Source: Novosphingobium resinovorum
GTDB taxonomy: Bacteria; Pseudomonadota; Alphaproteobacteria; Sphingomonadales; Sphingomonadaceae
Reading direction: 5' to 3'
NCBI RefSeq assembly: GCF_001742225.1
Contig: NZ_CP017075.1
Location: 1,116,001-1,180,000 of the forward strand
Length of the DNA stretch: 64,000 bases
Within the stretch, counting starts at the first letter, position 1. Each line of letters starts with the position of its first letter. The position numbers and the translations under genes are program-made. A model generated the notes under the pieces. The model did no database searches. It was not told where the DNA came from and saw only the letters and a list, made by a program, of their open reading frames with translations. This document shows, in pieces, positions 26,060-34,622 of the stretch.

Positions 26060-26710
26060 CTAGATGCGCCCGCCCTTCCAGACCACCCTGCCGATCACCT
26101 CGACGTCGCGGGCGCCGCATTCGACCGGCGGATAGGCCGGGTTGTCGCTGATCAGAACGACCAGCCCCGGCCGCGAGACGTCGATGCGCTTCACCAGCAG
26201 GCTGTCCCCCAGCCGAACGACGTGAATACCGTCGCGCAAGGCACGCAAGGTCCGGTCGACGAGGATTTCATCGCCGTCACGCAGCGTCGGCTCCATCGAA
26301 TCGCCGCTCACCACGATGGTGGAGAGGTTTTCCGGCTGTAGCCCCATCGACCGCAGCCAGCGCCCGGAGAAGCGGATGGTGTCCACCACCTGCTCTCCTT
26401 CGGCCGTCGCCCCCGGCCCCGCCGAGGCCCCTACCGCCAGGCGCGGGACGTCGATCCAGCTGCGTCGGCGTGATTGCTCCGAAACGGCGTAGGAAATTTC
26501 CTTCGATTGCCCCAGTTCCGCCTCGTTCACTCCGAAGAACCGTGCGAGCATCCCCCGATCATGCTCCTCCAGCTTGCGCGGGCTGCCCTTGCGGATGAAT
26601 TGCTGCAGATATGTAGGATTCTTGCCGAGCATGGCCGAGAGTTTGGACAAACTCACGCGCCGCTTCTCGGCCAGTTCCAGCAGGCGCAGACGGGTCGGGT
26701 CGCTTACCAT
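26060..26710 (-). CDS. S24-family (LexA/CI-like) transcriptional repressor
   Basis: 216-aa regulator. An N-terminal helix-turn-helix (LSKLSAMLGKNPTYLQQFIRKG) precedes a LexA-like S24 domain with the catalytic Ser in VSGDSMEPTLRDGD and the Lys in LLVKRID. S24 repressors often cleave themselves upon DNA damage. I chose ATG 26710; ATGs at 26746 and 26767 are in frame. With this start a palindrome TAGGAAATTTCCTA lies 18 nt upstream, which suggests self-repression. A small HTH-like gene is transcribed divergently, an arrangement like a phage CI/Cro switch, but no other phage genes are near. Confidence 0.85.
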   Translation of the reverse strand: MVSDPTRLRLLELAEKRRVSLSKLSAMLGKNPTYLQQFIRKGSPRKLEEHDRGMLARFFGVNEAELGQSKEISYAVSEQSRRRSWIDVPRLAVGASAGPGATAEGEQVVDTIRFSGRWLRSMGLQPENLSTIVVSGDSMEPTLRDGDEILVDRTLRALRDGIHVVRLGDSLLVKRIDVSRPGLVVLISDNPAYPPVECGARDVEVIGRVVWKGGRI

Positions 26711-26725
26711 TTTGTAATCCGTATC

Positions 26726-26795
26726 CGTAGGAAATTTCCTAGACATGTAGGATTTAGAACGGAACAAAATAGAAACATCAAGCGAATTCCTACAT
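26726..26795. promoter_or_regulatory. Operator-like repeats between the S24 repressor and divergent genes
   Basis: Three related elements are seen: TAGGAAATTTCCTA (perfect palindrome, 26728-26741), CATGTAGGATT (26744-26754) and the inverted AATTCCTACATG (26784-26795). Further copies lie inside the repressor gene: CGTAGGAAATTTCCT recurs exactly at 26488-26502, and ATGTAGGATT recurs at 26611-26620. The common half-site is GTAGGAWTT. These are likely repressor binding sites. Confidence 0.55.
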
Positions 26796-26811
26796 GAAAG
26801 GACCAGACCGG

Positions 26812-27012
26812 ATGCTCCTGCGCGACATCGAGCGCTTCCTACGCCAGACCGACATGCCGTGGACCAAATTCGGCCGCCTTGCCGCGCAGGACCCGCGCTT
26901 CGTCGCGGATCTGCGCAACGGCCGGGTGCCCCGTGGCGATACCGCCGCGCGAGTCGAGCGGTTCATGCAGACCTACCTTACCGGCGCCGGGGAGAACCGC
27001 CATGCAGTCTGA
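26812..27012 (+). CDS. Small HTH-like protein
   Basis: 66-aa basic protein. The core TKFGRLAAQDPRFVADLRNGR looks like a compact helix-turn-helix, so DNA binding is plausible. ATG at 26812 has AAAGGA 9 nt upstream; an earlier ATG at 26794 overlaps the operator-like repeat AATTCCTACATG. It is divergent from the S24 repressor and overlaps the start of the next gene by 11 nt. I do not know its target. Confidence 0.65.
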   Translation: MLLRDIERFLRQTDMPWTKFGRLAAQDPRFVADLRNGRVPRGDTAARVERFMQTYLTGAGENRHAV

Positions 27013-27370
27013 ACTCGTTCGAGAAATGCGCCAGGCTTTCGTGCCCGCAAAGGCCCCGGCACGCGGTCCGTGGCTGCGGCTGCTGTCCGAGGTGCTGGGC
27101 CTCGCCGGTTCCGAAGCCGAACTGCTGAGCCATGCCGAGCGCGACTGGGCAAGCGCCACGTTCTCCGGTGCCCGCCACACGATCGCGGTGGCCTTCGAAG
27201 GCGCCGAAGCGGTGGTTAAGGGAGAGGCATTCATCGCTGCCCTGCCCGACCACGAATTCACCGTCCCGCGCCATCTCGTGGCCGACGCGGCGTTAACGTC
27301 GGTCGAGCACCGGCAGGACCCGCCGCGCATGACCGTGCACATCGAAGTGCTGGTGCTGGTGGACTGCTGA
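27002..27370 (+). CDS. Hypothetical protein, coupled to small HTH gene
   Basis: 122-aa soluble protein of unknown function. No signal peptide or membrane segment is seen. The ATG at 27002 lies inside the end of the preceding gene, so the two are probably translated together. The middle reads as mixed alpha/beta (HTIAVAFEGAEAVVKGEAF) and the end as a strand-rich region. It is followed by a long GC-rich repeat. Confidence 0.6.
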   Translation: MQSELVREMRQAFVPAKAPARGPWLRLLSEVLGLAGSEAELLSHAERDWASATFSGARHTIAVAFEGAEAVVKGEAFIAALPDHEFTVPRHLVADAALTSVEHRQDPPRMTVHIEVLVLVDC

Positions 27371-27378
27371 GACCGCAC

Positions 27379-27512
27379 TCCTCCCCGTTGCGCAGCAATG
27401 GGGAGGGGGACCGCCGACGCAGTCGGTGGTGGAGGGGTAGCGCGCTCAAAGCCCCCTCCGTCAGTCGCTGCGCGACTGCCACCTCCCCATCGCTACGCGA
27501 CAGGGAGGATGA
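27379..27512. repeat. Dispersed palindromic repeat, copy 1
   Basis: This GC-rich element of about 130 nt contains ATGGGGAGGGGGACCGCC, GGTGGTGGAGGGGTA, CCCCCTCCGTCAG and CCACCTCCCCAT in that order, and ends CAGGGAGGATGA. Its halves are largely complementary, so it can fold into one long hairpin. A second copy with the same blocks lies at 62760-62883. It sits between a hypothetical gene and the end of the acetolactate-synthase-like gene. Confidence 0.8.
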
Positions 27513-27518
27513 GCGCCT

Positions 27519-29192
27519 TCAGAGCGCGCGCGAGAGTTCCTTGATCTCGGTATTCAGGATGCGATCGTTCTCGGAATAATCGACCGGGCAGTCGATCAGA
27601 TGCACGCCCGGCGTATCGCGGCAGTGCGCGAGCAGTTCCTTGAGGTGCGCGGCGCTCTCAACCCGGTAGCCGTTGGCGCCGTAGCTCTGCGCATACTGCA
27701 CGAAGTCCGGGTTGCCATAGTTCAGCCCGAAGTCCGCAAAGCCCATGTTGGCCTGCTTCCAGCGGATCATGCCATAGGCATTGTCGTTCAGGATCAGCAC
27801 CGTCAGGTTGAGACCGAGGCGCACCGCCGTCTCCATCTCCTGGCTGTTCATCATGAACCCGCCGTCGCCGCAGACCGCGAAGACCTTGCGCTCGGGATAG
27901 ACCATCGCGCTCGCCATCGCCGAGGGCAGCCCTGCCCCCATCGTCGCCAGCGCGTTGTCGAGCAGCACCGTGTTGGGCTTCATCGCGCAATAGCCGCGCG
28001 CGAACCACAGCTTGTAGACGCCATTGTCGAGGCAGACGATCGCATCGTCGGGCAGCGCGTCGCGCACCTGCTGCACGGCATGGGGCGGGAAGATCGGGAA
28101 TCGCTCGTCCGCCGCCAGCTTCGCGGTGTGCTCGACCTCGGCGGCGCGGAAGCGCAGCATTGAATCGAAGTTCCACTTGGGCGAAGGCGTGATCGCCTCC
28201 TTGATCTGCCACATGGCGTTGGCGATGTCGCCGATCACCTCGATGTGCGGGAAGTAGACCGGATCCACCTCGGCCGTTTTGGTCGAGATGTGGATCACCG
28301 TGCGGTCATCGCGGGTGCCGTCGTTGTGCATGAAGAACGGCGGCTTCTCGATCACGTCGTGGCCGATGTTGACGATGCAGTCGGCGTCCTCGATCGCGCG
28401 GTGCACGAAATCGCCCGAGGACAGCGCAGCGCAGCCCAGGAACTTGGGATGGCGCTCGTCGATCACGCCCTTGCCGAGTTGGGTGGTGAGGAACGGAATG
28501 CCGGTCTTCTCGACGAACTCGCTCAACATCTTGCTGGTCATCTTGCGGTTCGCGCCTGCGCCGATCACGAGAACGGGACGCTTCGCCGTCTGCAGGGCAT
28601 CGACGGCCTGGACGATCGATTTCACGTCCGCCGTCGGGCGCCGCACGATCGAGCGCGGAACGGGGCGCGAATCGGTGTGCTCGTCGGCGATGTCCTCAGG
28701 CAGTTCGATATGCGCCGCGCCGGGCTTTTCTTCCTCGGCGATGCGGAACGCCTCGCGCACGCGGCTCGGAATATTGTCCGAGGACGCCATCTGGTGCGCA
28801 TACTTGGTGATGGGCTGCATCATCGAGACGACGTCGAGGATCTGGAAGCGGCCCTGCTTCGACTTCTTGATCGGCTTCTGGCCGGTGATCATCAGCATCG
28901 GCATGCCGCCGAGCGTCGCATAAGCGGCAGCGGTGACGAAATTCGTCGCCCCCGGCCCCAGCGTCGAGAGGCAGACACCAGCCTTGCCCGTGTGGCGCCC
29001 GTAAGTGGCGGCCATGAACCCCGCGCCCTGTTCGTGACGCGTCAGGATCAGCTTGATCTGCTTCGAACGCGACAGCGAATCCAGAAAATCGAGGTTTTCC
29101 TCGCCCGGCACGCCGAAGATATACTCGACACCTTCCTGCTCGAGACATTCGATGAACAGGTCCGACGCCTTGCGCTTGTCGCTCTCGGCCAT
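27519..29192 (-). CDS. Acetolactate synthase-like ThDP enzyme
   Basis: 557-aa thiamine-diphosphate enzyme. The N-terminal domain has EYIFGVPGEENLDF with the conserved Glu and RHEQGAGFMA. The C-terminal ThDP motif begins GDGGFMMNSQEME and runs through NDNAYGMI. It resembles the catabolic, regulatory-subunit-free acetolactate synthases. No small subunit gene is adjacent, so a role in pyruvate or acetoin-type metabolism rather than branched-chain synthesis is plausible, though not proven. Confidence 0.85.
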   Translation of the reverse strand: MAESDKRKASDLFIECLEQEGVEYIFGVPGEENLDFLDSLSRSKQIKLILTRHEQGAGFMAATYGRHTGKAGVCLSTLGPGATNFVTAAAYATLGGMPMLMITGQKPIKKSKQGRFQILDVVSMMQPITKYAHQMASSDNIPSRVREAFRIAEEEKPGAAHIELPEDIADEHTDSRPVPRSIVRRPTADVKSIVQAVDALQTAKRPVLVIGAGANRKMTSKMLSEFVEKTGIPFLTTQLGKGVIDERHPKFLGCAALSSGDFVHRAIEDADCIVNIGHDVIEKPPFFMHNDGTRDDRTVIHISTKTAEVDPVYFPHIEVIGDIANAMWQIKEAITPSPKWNFDSMLRFRAAEVEHTAKLAADERFPIFPPHAVQQVRDALPDDAIVCLDNGVYKLWFARGYCAMKPNTVLLDNALATMGAGLPSAMASAMVYPERKVFAVCGDGGFMMNSQEMETAVRLGLNLTVLILNDNAYGMIRWKQANMGFADFGLNYGNPDFVQYAQSYGANGYRVESAAHLKELLAHCRDTPGVHLIDCPVDYSENDRILNTEIKELSRAL

Positions 29193-29332
29193 GATCCAGC
29201 TTTCCCTCTTCCTGCCGCCGGTCCCTGATGCCCGGCCGTCTTGATCGAGGCTGATACGCGATTCTGTTCAGGACCGTCCCTGATGAATTAATCAGCCTCG
29301 CCGTAGAAAATATCAGGCGGGGGCAAGCAGAG

Positions 29333-30271
29333 CTAGTAACCCTGCGCGAGATCGACCTGATGCGCCAGCGGCTCTCCGCGTAAATAGCGCCCGAGGTTAC
29401 CGAGAAACCGCGCCGAGCCGCGCGCGAACAATGCATCCTGCGCGCGGCCGGACAAGTGCATGGAGATATGCACGTTCTCGCGCGACCACAGCGGATGGTC
29501 CGAGGGCAGCGGCTCGGGCGTAGTCACGTCGAGGAACGCCCCACCCAGATGCCCCGAATCGATCGCGGCGAGCAGCGCGTGCTGGTCAATCACCGTACCG
29601 CGCGCGAAATTGAGCAGGACCGCGCCCGGCTTCATCGCCGCGAACTGCTCCGCGCCGAACATGCCGGTCGTCTGCGGCGTCGAGGGGACGATCAGGATCA
29701 CCCAGTCGAACCGCCCGAGCGCGCCCTGCCATTCGTCCTGCCCGAGTTCGCCTTCACCCGGCGTGCGGCGCGCGGCGGTGACTTTGGCGCCGAATACACA
29801 CAGCATCCCGGCGATCTTCGCGCCGATCTCGCCCGCGCCGATCACCAGCACTTCGCTGTCCAGCAACTCGCGCTTGCCCGGCGAATCGGGCAGCCATTCG
29901 TGGCGATCCTGCGCCCGCACGACCTCGCGCCAGCCCTTGGCCATCGTCAGCATGCCCATGAGCGCATATTCGGATACGCTCTGCGCATGGATTCCCGCGC
30001 CATTGGTCAGCGCGACGCCGCGCTCCCGGAAAAGGTCGAGCGGCAGCCAGTCCACGCCCGAGGACATGGCGCAATACCACTTGAGCCCGGTCATCAGGGG
30101 CAATGCCTCGCGGGCCTTGGGCGGTGCGATCATATCCAGCCATGCCACTTCGGCGCGAGGTGCCAGCGCCATGAGTTGGTCGGCATCCTCGAACCACAGC
30201 GGCTCGACGCCTTCGGGCAGCTTGCCCTCCAGCCATGGGCGCGAGTTGGCATTGATCAGCGCGGCGGTCAT
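29333..30271 (-). CDS. D-2-hydroxyacid dehydrogenase
   Basis: 312-aa NAD(P)-dependent oxidoreductase. The Rossmann glycine motif is VIGAGEIGAKIA. Catalytic residues are visible as Arg in NFARGTV, Glu in TPEPLPSDHPLW and His in ISMHLSG. It probably reduces 2-oxoacids or oxidises D-2-hydroxyacids in the cytoplasm. It lies upstream of the acetolactate-synthase-like gene on the same strand with a gap of about 140 nt. Confidence 0.88.
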   Translation of the reverse strand: MTAALINANSRPWLEGKLPEGVEPLWFEDADQLMALAPRAEVAWLDMIAPPKAREALPLMTGLKWYCAMSSGVDWLPLDLFRERGVALTNGAGIHAQSVSEYALMGMLTMAKGWREVVRAQDRHEWLPDSPGKRELLDSEVLVIGAGEIGAKIAGMLCVFGAKVTAARRTPGEGELGQDEWQGALGRFDWVILIVPSTPQTTGMFGAEQFAAMKPGAVLLNFARGTVIDQHALLAAIDSGHLGGAFLDVTTPEPLPSDHPLWSRENVHISMHLSGRAQDALFARGSARFLGNLGRYLRGEPLAHQVDLAQGY

Positions 30272-30376
30272 GGGGCACTCCTAATCCGGGCAACTACAAT
30301 AGCTTGCCAGCCTCGGAGCATCCGCGCGGGAAGACAAGGGCGGGTTCGGCATCCGCCCTTGCGTTCATGGCAACAA

Positions 30377-31840
30377 TCAGGCCAGCTTCCATTCCCAGCC
30401 GAGCGGATCGCCGTCCATCGCCTCGACACCCTTGGCGGCAAGTTCGTCACGCAGGGCGTCGGACGTCGCGAAGTCCTTGTCGGCACGCGCCTGCTTGCGG
30501 GCGGCGAGCACGTCCTCGATCTCCGCCTCGGTAATTGCCGCCGTCTTGGGACGCAGGCGCAGATCGGCGCGCGCGGTGCCGAACAGGTCGAGCCCGAGCA
30601 CCGCGTCCATTGCCTCGACCACGGCGCGCTTGGCGGCGGGATCGACCTTCTTCGCGGCCAACACCTCTTCCAGCGCGGTCAGCGCGATCGCGGTATTGAG
30701 GTCTTCGCCGATCGCCTTCTCGAAAGTTTCGAGCATCGGCGCGAGCTTGGGATGCGATGGTTCGCCCGCTTCCACGTCGGCAAGACGCTCGGCGACGATG
30801 ATCATGCGCTTGAGACGCACCAGTGCGGCCGCGAGACCTTCCCAGCTGAATTCCAGCTCGCTGCGGTAATGCGCCTGCAGGCACATCATGCGGTAGCCGA
30901 GCGGGTGGTAGCCCTTGTCGATCAGCAATTGCAGCCGCAGGAATTCGCCTGACGACTTGCTCATCTTGCCTGAGCGCTCGACAAGAAAATTGTTGTGCAT
31001 CCACACCTTGGCGCCGGAATTTGCGGGCACGTCGAGACCGCAGGAGTCTCCGGGGTTGCAGCAGAACGCCTGGTTCTGGGCGATCTCGTTGGGGTGGTGG
31101 ATCTCGCGGTGGTCGATGCCACCGGTGTGAATGTCGAACGGAAACCCGAGCAGGTCGCCGCTCATCACCGAGCATTCGAGATGCCAGCCCGGCGCGCCTT
31201 TGCCCCAGGGCGAATCCCATTCCATTTGCCGCTTCTCGCCCTTGGGCGTCTTGCGCCAGATCGCGAAGTCGGCGGCGTTGCGCTTGCCCTCGACGGCCTC
31301 GATGCGGCCCTCGCCCTCCTCGGTGACGGCGCGGGCGAGGCGGCCGTAATCGGCGACGGTGGAGACGTCGAAATAGAGGCCGCTTTCCAATTCATAACAA
31401 TGGATTGGCGCGATCTTCTCGGCGAATGCGATCATCTGCGGCACGTAGTCCGTGGCGATCGACCACTTCGCCGGCTGGCGGATGCCCAGCGCCTTGATGT
31501 CGGCCCAATAGGCCTGCGTGTAATGCTCCGCGATGTCCCAGATGGACTGGGACTGCGTGCGCGCCATCTTCTCCATCTTGTCCTCGCCCGCATCGGCATC
31601 GTCGGTCAGGTGGCCGACGTCGGTGATGTTGATGACGTGGGTGAGCTTGTAACCCTTGTGGCTCAACGTCCGACCCAGAATGTCCGCGAAGACATAGGCG
31701 CGCATGTTGCCGATGTGTGGGTAGTTGTAGACCGTCGGCCCGCAAGTATAGACGCGCGCCTCGCCCGGGTGGACGGGCTCGAACATTTCGAGCTTGCGGG
31801 TCAGGCTGTTGAACAGCGTCAGCTGGGATGCGTCGGTCAT
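30377..31840 (-). CDS. cysS: Cysteinyl-tRNA synthetase
   Basis: 487-aa class I synthetase that charges tRNA-Cys. The HIGH-type motif is HIGN at residues 42-45 and the KMSKS motif is intact in SGKMSKSSG. Zinc ligands include the Cys in YTCGPTVYNY. I set the start at ATG 31840, which gives the usual N-terminus; the frame is open to 31903. Confidence 0.95.
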   Translation of the reverse strand: MTDASQLTLFNSLTRKLEMFEPVHPGEARVYTCGPTVYNYPHIGNMRAYVFADILGRTLSHKGYKLTHVINITDVGHLTDDADAGEDKMEKMARTQSQSIWDIAEHYTQAYWADIKALGIRQPAKWSIATDYVPQMIAFAEKIAPIHCYELESGLYFDVSTVADYGRLARAVTEEGEGRIEAVEGKRNAADFAIWRKTPKGEKRQMEWDSPWGKGAPGWHLECSVMSGDLLGFPFDIHTGGIDHREIHHPNEIAQNQAFCCNPGDSCGLDVPANSGAKVWMHNNFLVERSGKMSKSSGEFLRLQLLIDKGYHPLGYRMMCLQAHYRSELEFSWEGLAAALVRLKRMIIVAERLADVEAGEPSHPKLAPMLETFEKAIGEDLNTAIALTALEEVLAAKKVDPAAKRAVVEAMDAVLGLDLFGTARADLRLRPKTAAITEAEIEDVLAARKQARADKDFATSDALRDELAAKGVEAMDGDPLGWEWKLA

Positions 31841-31926
31841 GCCTTGCCGAATAGGCAGCCCGGCGCGGCAGTCAAGCCGATGGCAGGTATAGGAGCAGCG
31901 CAAGGCGCCGCCCCCATACCGCAGGG

Positions 31927-32514
31927 TCAGAACTTCAGCGAGTCCACGATCTTGTGGTACGCCTCCAGATCCTTGCCGAAGTAATAGATCGAAGGCGCCT
32001 CGTAGGTGACAAGGTAGAGCTTCTTGTCGACCATCGTACCGATGGCCTCGCCCTTGCGCTCCACGCCATCCTCGTCGCGAACGTACGAATACGTGAAGCG
32101 AATTGCCTGCCTTCCACCTGCCGTCGTCACGTCCTGACTGTCGATCGCCATGCGGTTGACCTGGAACCGCGCGCGATAGGTGGATTCGAGCAGCAGAGGA
32201 ATGTCGGGCAAAAGCATGGCACCATCAACCTTCGGGAGCGGCGCTTTCTTCTTGTTGGCTTCCCGATAGATGGGCATGCCGGCAGCCACGCCGCCGAAGA
32301 ACGAGACCTTGTTGAGGTTGTCGCCGTCGCGCGTCCAGACTTCGACATTCGGTCCGCCGCTGAAGCTCAGCTTGTTCCACTCGCCGTCCGGAGAGGACGC
32401 GATCGACGACTTGGCGATCTTGGCGGTCGGGCCTGCCGCGATCAGCGAATTGGCGTGGACCGCAGGAGCTTGCATCGCCAGCGCGGCAAGCAGAACCAAA
32501 AGTACCTTCTTCAT
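31927..32514 (-). CDS. Exported hypothetical protein
   Basis: 195-aa protein with a signal peptide (MKKVLLVLLAALAMQAPAVHA). The mature part is small and strand-rich, with no recognised motif. It lies 12 nt downstream of the M48 metalloprotease gene and is the last gene of a three-gene unit whose products are all exported. Its partner or target may be the protease, which is inference only. Confidence 0.7.
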   Translation of the reverse strand: MKKVLLVLLAALAMQAPAVHANSLIAAGPTAKIAKSSIASSPDGEWNKLSFSGGPNVEVWTRDGDNLNKVSFFGGVAAGMPIYREANKKKAPLPKVDGAMLLPDIPLLLESTYRARFQVNRMAIDSQDVTTAGGRQAIRFTYSYVRDEDGVERKGEAIGTMVDKKLYLVTYEAPSIYYFGKDLEAYHKIVDSLKF

Positions 32515-32526
32515 CTTTGCAAAATC

Positions 32527-33723
32527 CTATTTGGTGGCGACCAAAGCATTGATCATGCCGCGGTCGGAGGCATCCGGACTGCGTGTGAGGTATTCCTGAA
32601 GGGCGGTGCGGCCGTCGGCCTGTTCTCCGTTGCGCATGAGCGAGAGACCCAGTTCGCGATAGACGACCGGTTCGGCGTAGCCCTGGGTGATCGCCTCGCG
32701 GAAGAATTGCGAGGCGGTGGCAAGGTCGCGCGGGTTGCCCCGCGATCTGTACAGCTGGCCGCGTGCAAACAGCAGATCACCCGTCCAGCCTTCGACCCCC
32801 GACATCTTCTGGAGCAGGTATTCACTGCCGCCGAAGTCGTTCGCCTTGACCTGCGCGGCCAGAAAACGAGCGAGGTACGGGCGCATCGCATCCCGGTAGG
32901 CCTTGGCGCCATAGTCACCCGGATGCGGTTGGCGCATGGCTTCCTCTTGCAGGTAAGTCGCGCGGGCCAGCGAAGCCGGATGGGTATCGAAGAACCCCGA
33001 CGAATACGCCTGCTTCGGCTTCAAGCCGCGCGAAATCGAGCGGGCGTCGTCCTCTCCCATCACGTAACGCCACACGTCGGCGGCGGCGGCATTGGGATAT
33101 GGCGAATTCGCCATGTAGCCGAGGCTGAGCATGTCGGCGGCGGCTTCCTGATCGCGGCTGAAGCGGTAGATACCGCCGATCACGCTCATCTGCAGCGCCG
33201 CCGGGCTTACCCCCGCCGCCGCGCCGAGAAGCCCCACCCATGCCGCGACATCGGTGGAACTGCGTGCCTGCTTGAACGCGCGCAGCCCGTGGCGCAGCTC
33301 GAAATGCGCGAATTCGTGGCCGAGAATGGCCGCCAGTTCCGCTTCATTCTGCACCCTGAGCAGCAAGCCGCTCCACACCCGCATCGTGCCGTTTGGCGAC
33401 ATCGAGGCGTTGAACTGCGGAACTTCGAGGACATAGACCCGGACGCTGCGGCAGCGTTCCTGGCCCACGGCCTTGCACAGCACACCCTTCACGTAGCGGT
33501 TGAGGTCGTCCTCGTGCATGACGAGTGCGGAATCGCGCAGCGTGCGTTCCTGCTCATCAGCCTCCATCCACAGTCCGCGTTCATCGACGGTCGTGGGTTC
33601 ATAGGCCTGGACGTAAGGCGGAAGCGTGGTCGAGAAAGGGGTCGTTGCTGGCGGCGGCGGGGCAGTTCCTGCAAGCAGAACTCCCGCCACGGCCGCGCCG
33701 AACGCAACCGTCAGGCGGCCCAT
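32527..33723 (-). CDS. M48-family metalloprotease with C-terminal TPR-like region
   Basis: 398-aa exported protein. The N-terminal 20 residues are hydrophobic. The zinc motif HEFAH is at residues 136-140, and a second metal region follows in QEAAADMLSLGYM. The last 150 residues are helical repeats resembling TPRs. This is the BepA-like layout for periplasmic proteases that check outer-membrane protein assembly. It follows the upstream gene after 1 nt and precedes another exported protein. Confidence 0.85.
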   Translation of the reverse strand: MGRLTVAFGAAVAGVLLAGTAPPPPATTPFSTTLPPYVQAYEPTTVDERGLWMEADEQERTLRDSALVMHEDDLNRYVKGVLCKAVGQERCRSVRVYVLEVPQFNASMSPNGTMRVWSGLLLRVQNEAELAAILGHEFAHFELRHGLRAFKQARSSTDVAAWVGLLGAAAGVSPAALQMSVIGGIYRFSRDQEAAADMLSLGYMANSPYPNAAAADVWRYVMGEDDARSISRGLKPKQAYSSGFFDTHPASLARATYLQEEAMRQPHPGDYGAKAYRDAMRPYLARFLAAQVKANDFGGSEYLLQKMSGVEGWTGDLLFARGQLYRSRGNPRDLATASQFFREAITQGYAEPVVYRELGLSLMRNGEQADGRTALQEYLTRSPDASDRGMINALVATK

Positions 33724-33724
33724 C

Positions 33725-34471
33725 TCACTTCACCGCTACCGGCACGCCGGCCATCCGCCCGGGAAAGCCCTCCAACAACTGGGTAACGCGCTTGATCGCG
33801 CCTTCGGGCGTGCGCACATCACCGCCCATCTGGCGGTCGGCATTCAGCCAGACCAATTCACCGGTCTTAAGGTCCACCAGGCCGGCATGGCCCCAATGGA
33901 CGCCGGACGTCACGCTGACACCAGCCATCGCGCTGAATATCTGCAGTGCCTTGCGGCCCGCTGATCCATACGAATCGTACGTATTGATGAACAAGGCATA
34001 GTCGGCATTCTTGAGCGAGCTGATCTCGGCGATGCCGGGGCCGACGCCCCATTCGAAGGTGTCCTTGCGCTTCTTGGTTGGAAGCCTGTTGCCGGGGAAG
34101 AACTGGAACTCGATCACCGAATCCGCCACGGTGCCGAACAGGTTCTCGTACTGCCCGACCACGCTGCCGTCGCTGCTTGTGCCCTCGTCGTAATCGACGA
34201 CGACATTACCGAGTTGACCCTGCGCATCCTTGAGCGCCGTGCCCAGATTTTCCCGCGCTTGCGCCGTCCAGTCGGCGTTCGGTTCGTTCATGCCGCCCGT
34301 GGACTGTTCTCCGACGCGGATTGTGGGTCGCATCAGAACAATCCGCACGGTCCCCGGCTTGAGCGAGAAACCGGGCTTATTCCCAGTCTTTTCCTGAGCA
34401 ACGACTTGCGCAGAACACAGAACTAGTACGCCCGCCAAGAGCGCACGCACGAAATGTCGCACATACATCAT
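33725..34471 (-). CDS. Exported hypothetical protein, first gene of M48 operon
   Basis: 248-aa protein with an N-terminal signal peptide ending around VVAQ. The mature region has a strand-rich part followed by YALFINTYDSYGSAGRKALQ and a C-terminal WLNADRQMGGDVRTPEGA, which resembles small lipoprotein-like envelope proteins of unknown function. It is the first gene of a unit with the M48 protease and another exported protein. Confidence 0.7.
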   Translation of the reverse strand: MMYVRHFVRALLAGVLVLCSAQVVAQEKTGNKPGFSLKPGTVRIVLMRPTIRVGEQSTGGMNEPNADWTAQARENLGTALKDAQGQLGNVVVDYDEGTSSDGSVVGQYENLFGTVADSVIEFQFFPGNRLPTKKRKDTFEWGVGPGIAEISSLKNADYALFINTYDSYGSAGRKALQIFSAMAGVSVTSGVHWGHAGLVDLKTGELVWLNADRQMGGDVRTPEGAIKRVTQLLEGFPGRMAGVPVAVK

Positions 34472-34622
34472 TATGATTCCCCCGTTTCACGCTGAAATTG
34501 CGCGATCTTTACGAGGGAGCAACAGAAATTTTCGAAGCAATGCCCGACCTGTAAGACTTTTTAGGTAGGAGGCTCGTAAATCTCCCAGCTAGATTGGCCC
34601 TGAACGGTCAGGACGGCAGGCA

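Noticed and set aside
26060..27370. Prophage remnant
   Set aside because: Only a repressor-like gene and two small genes are seen; no integrase, structural or att sequences.
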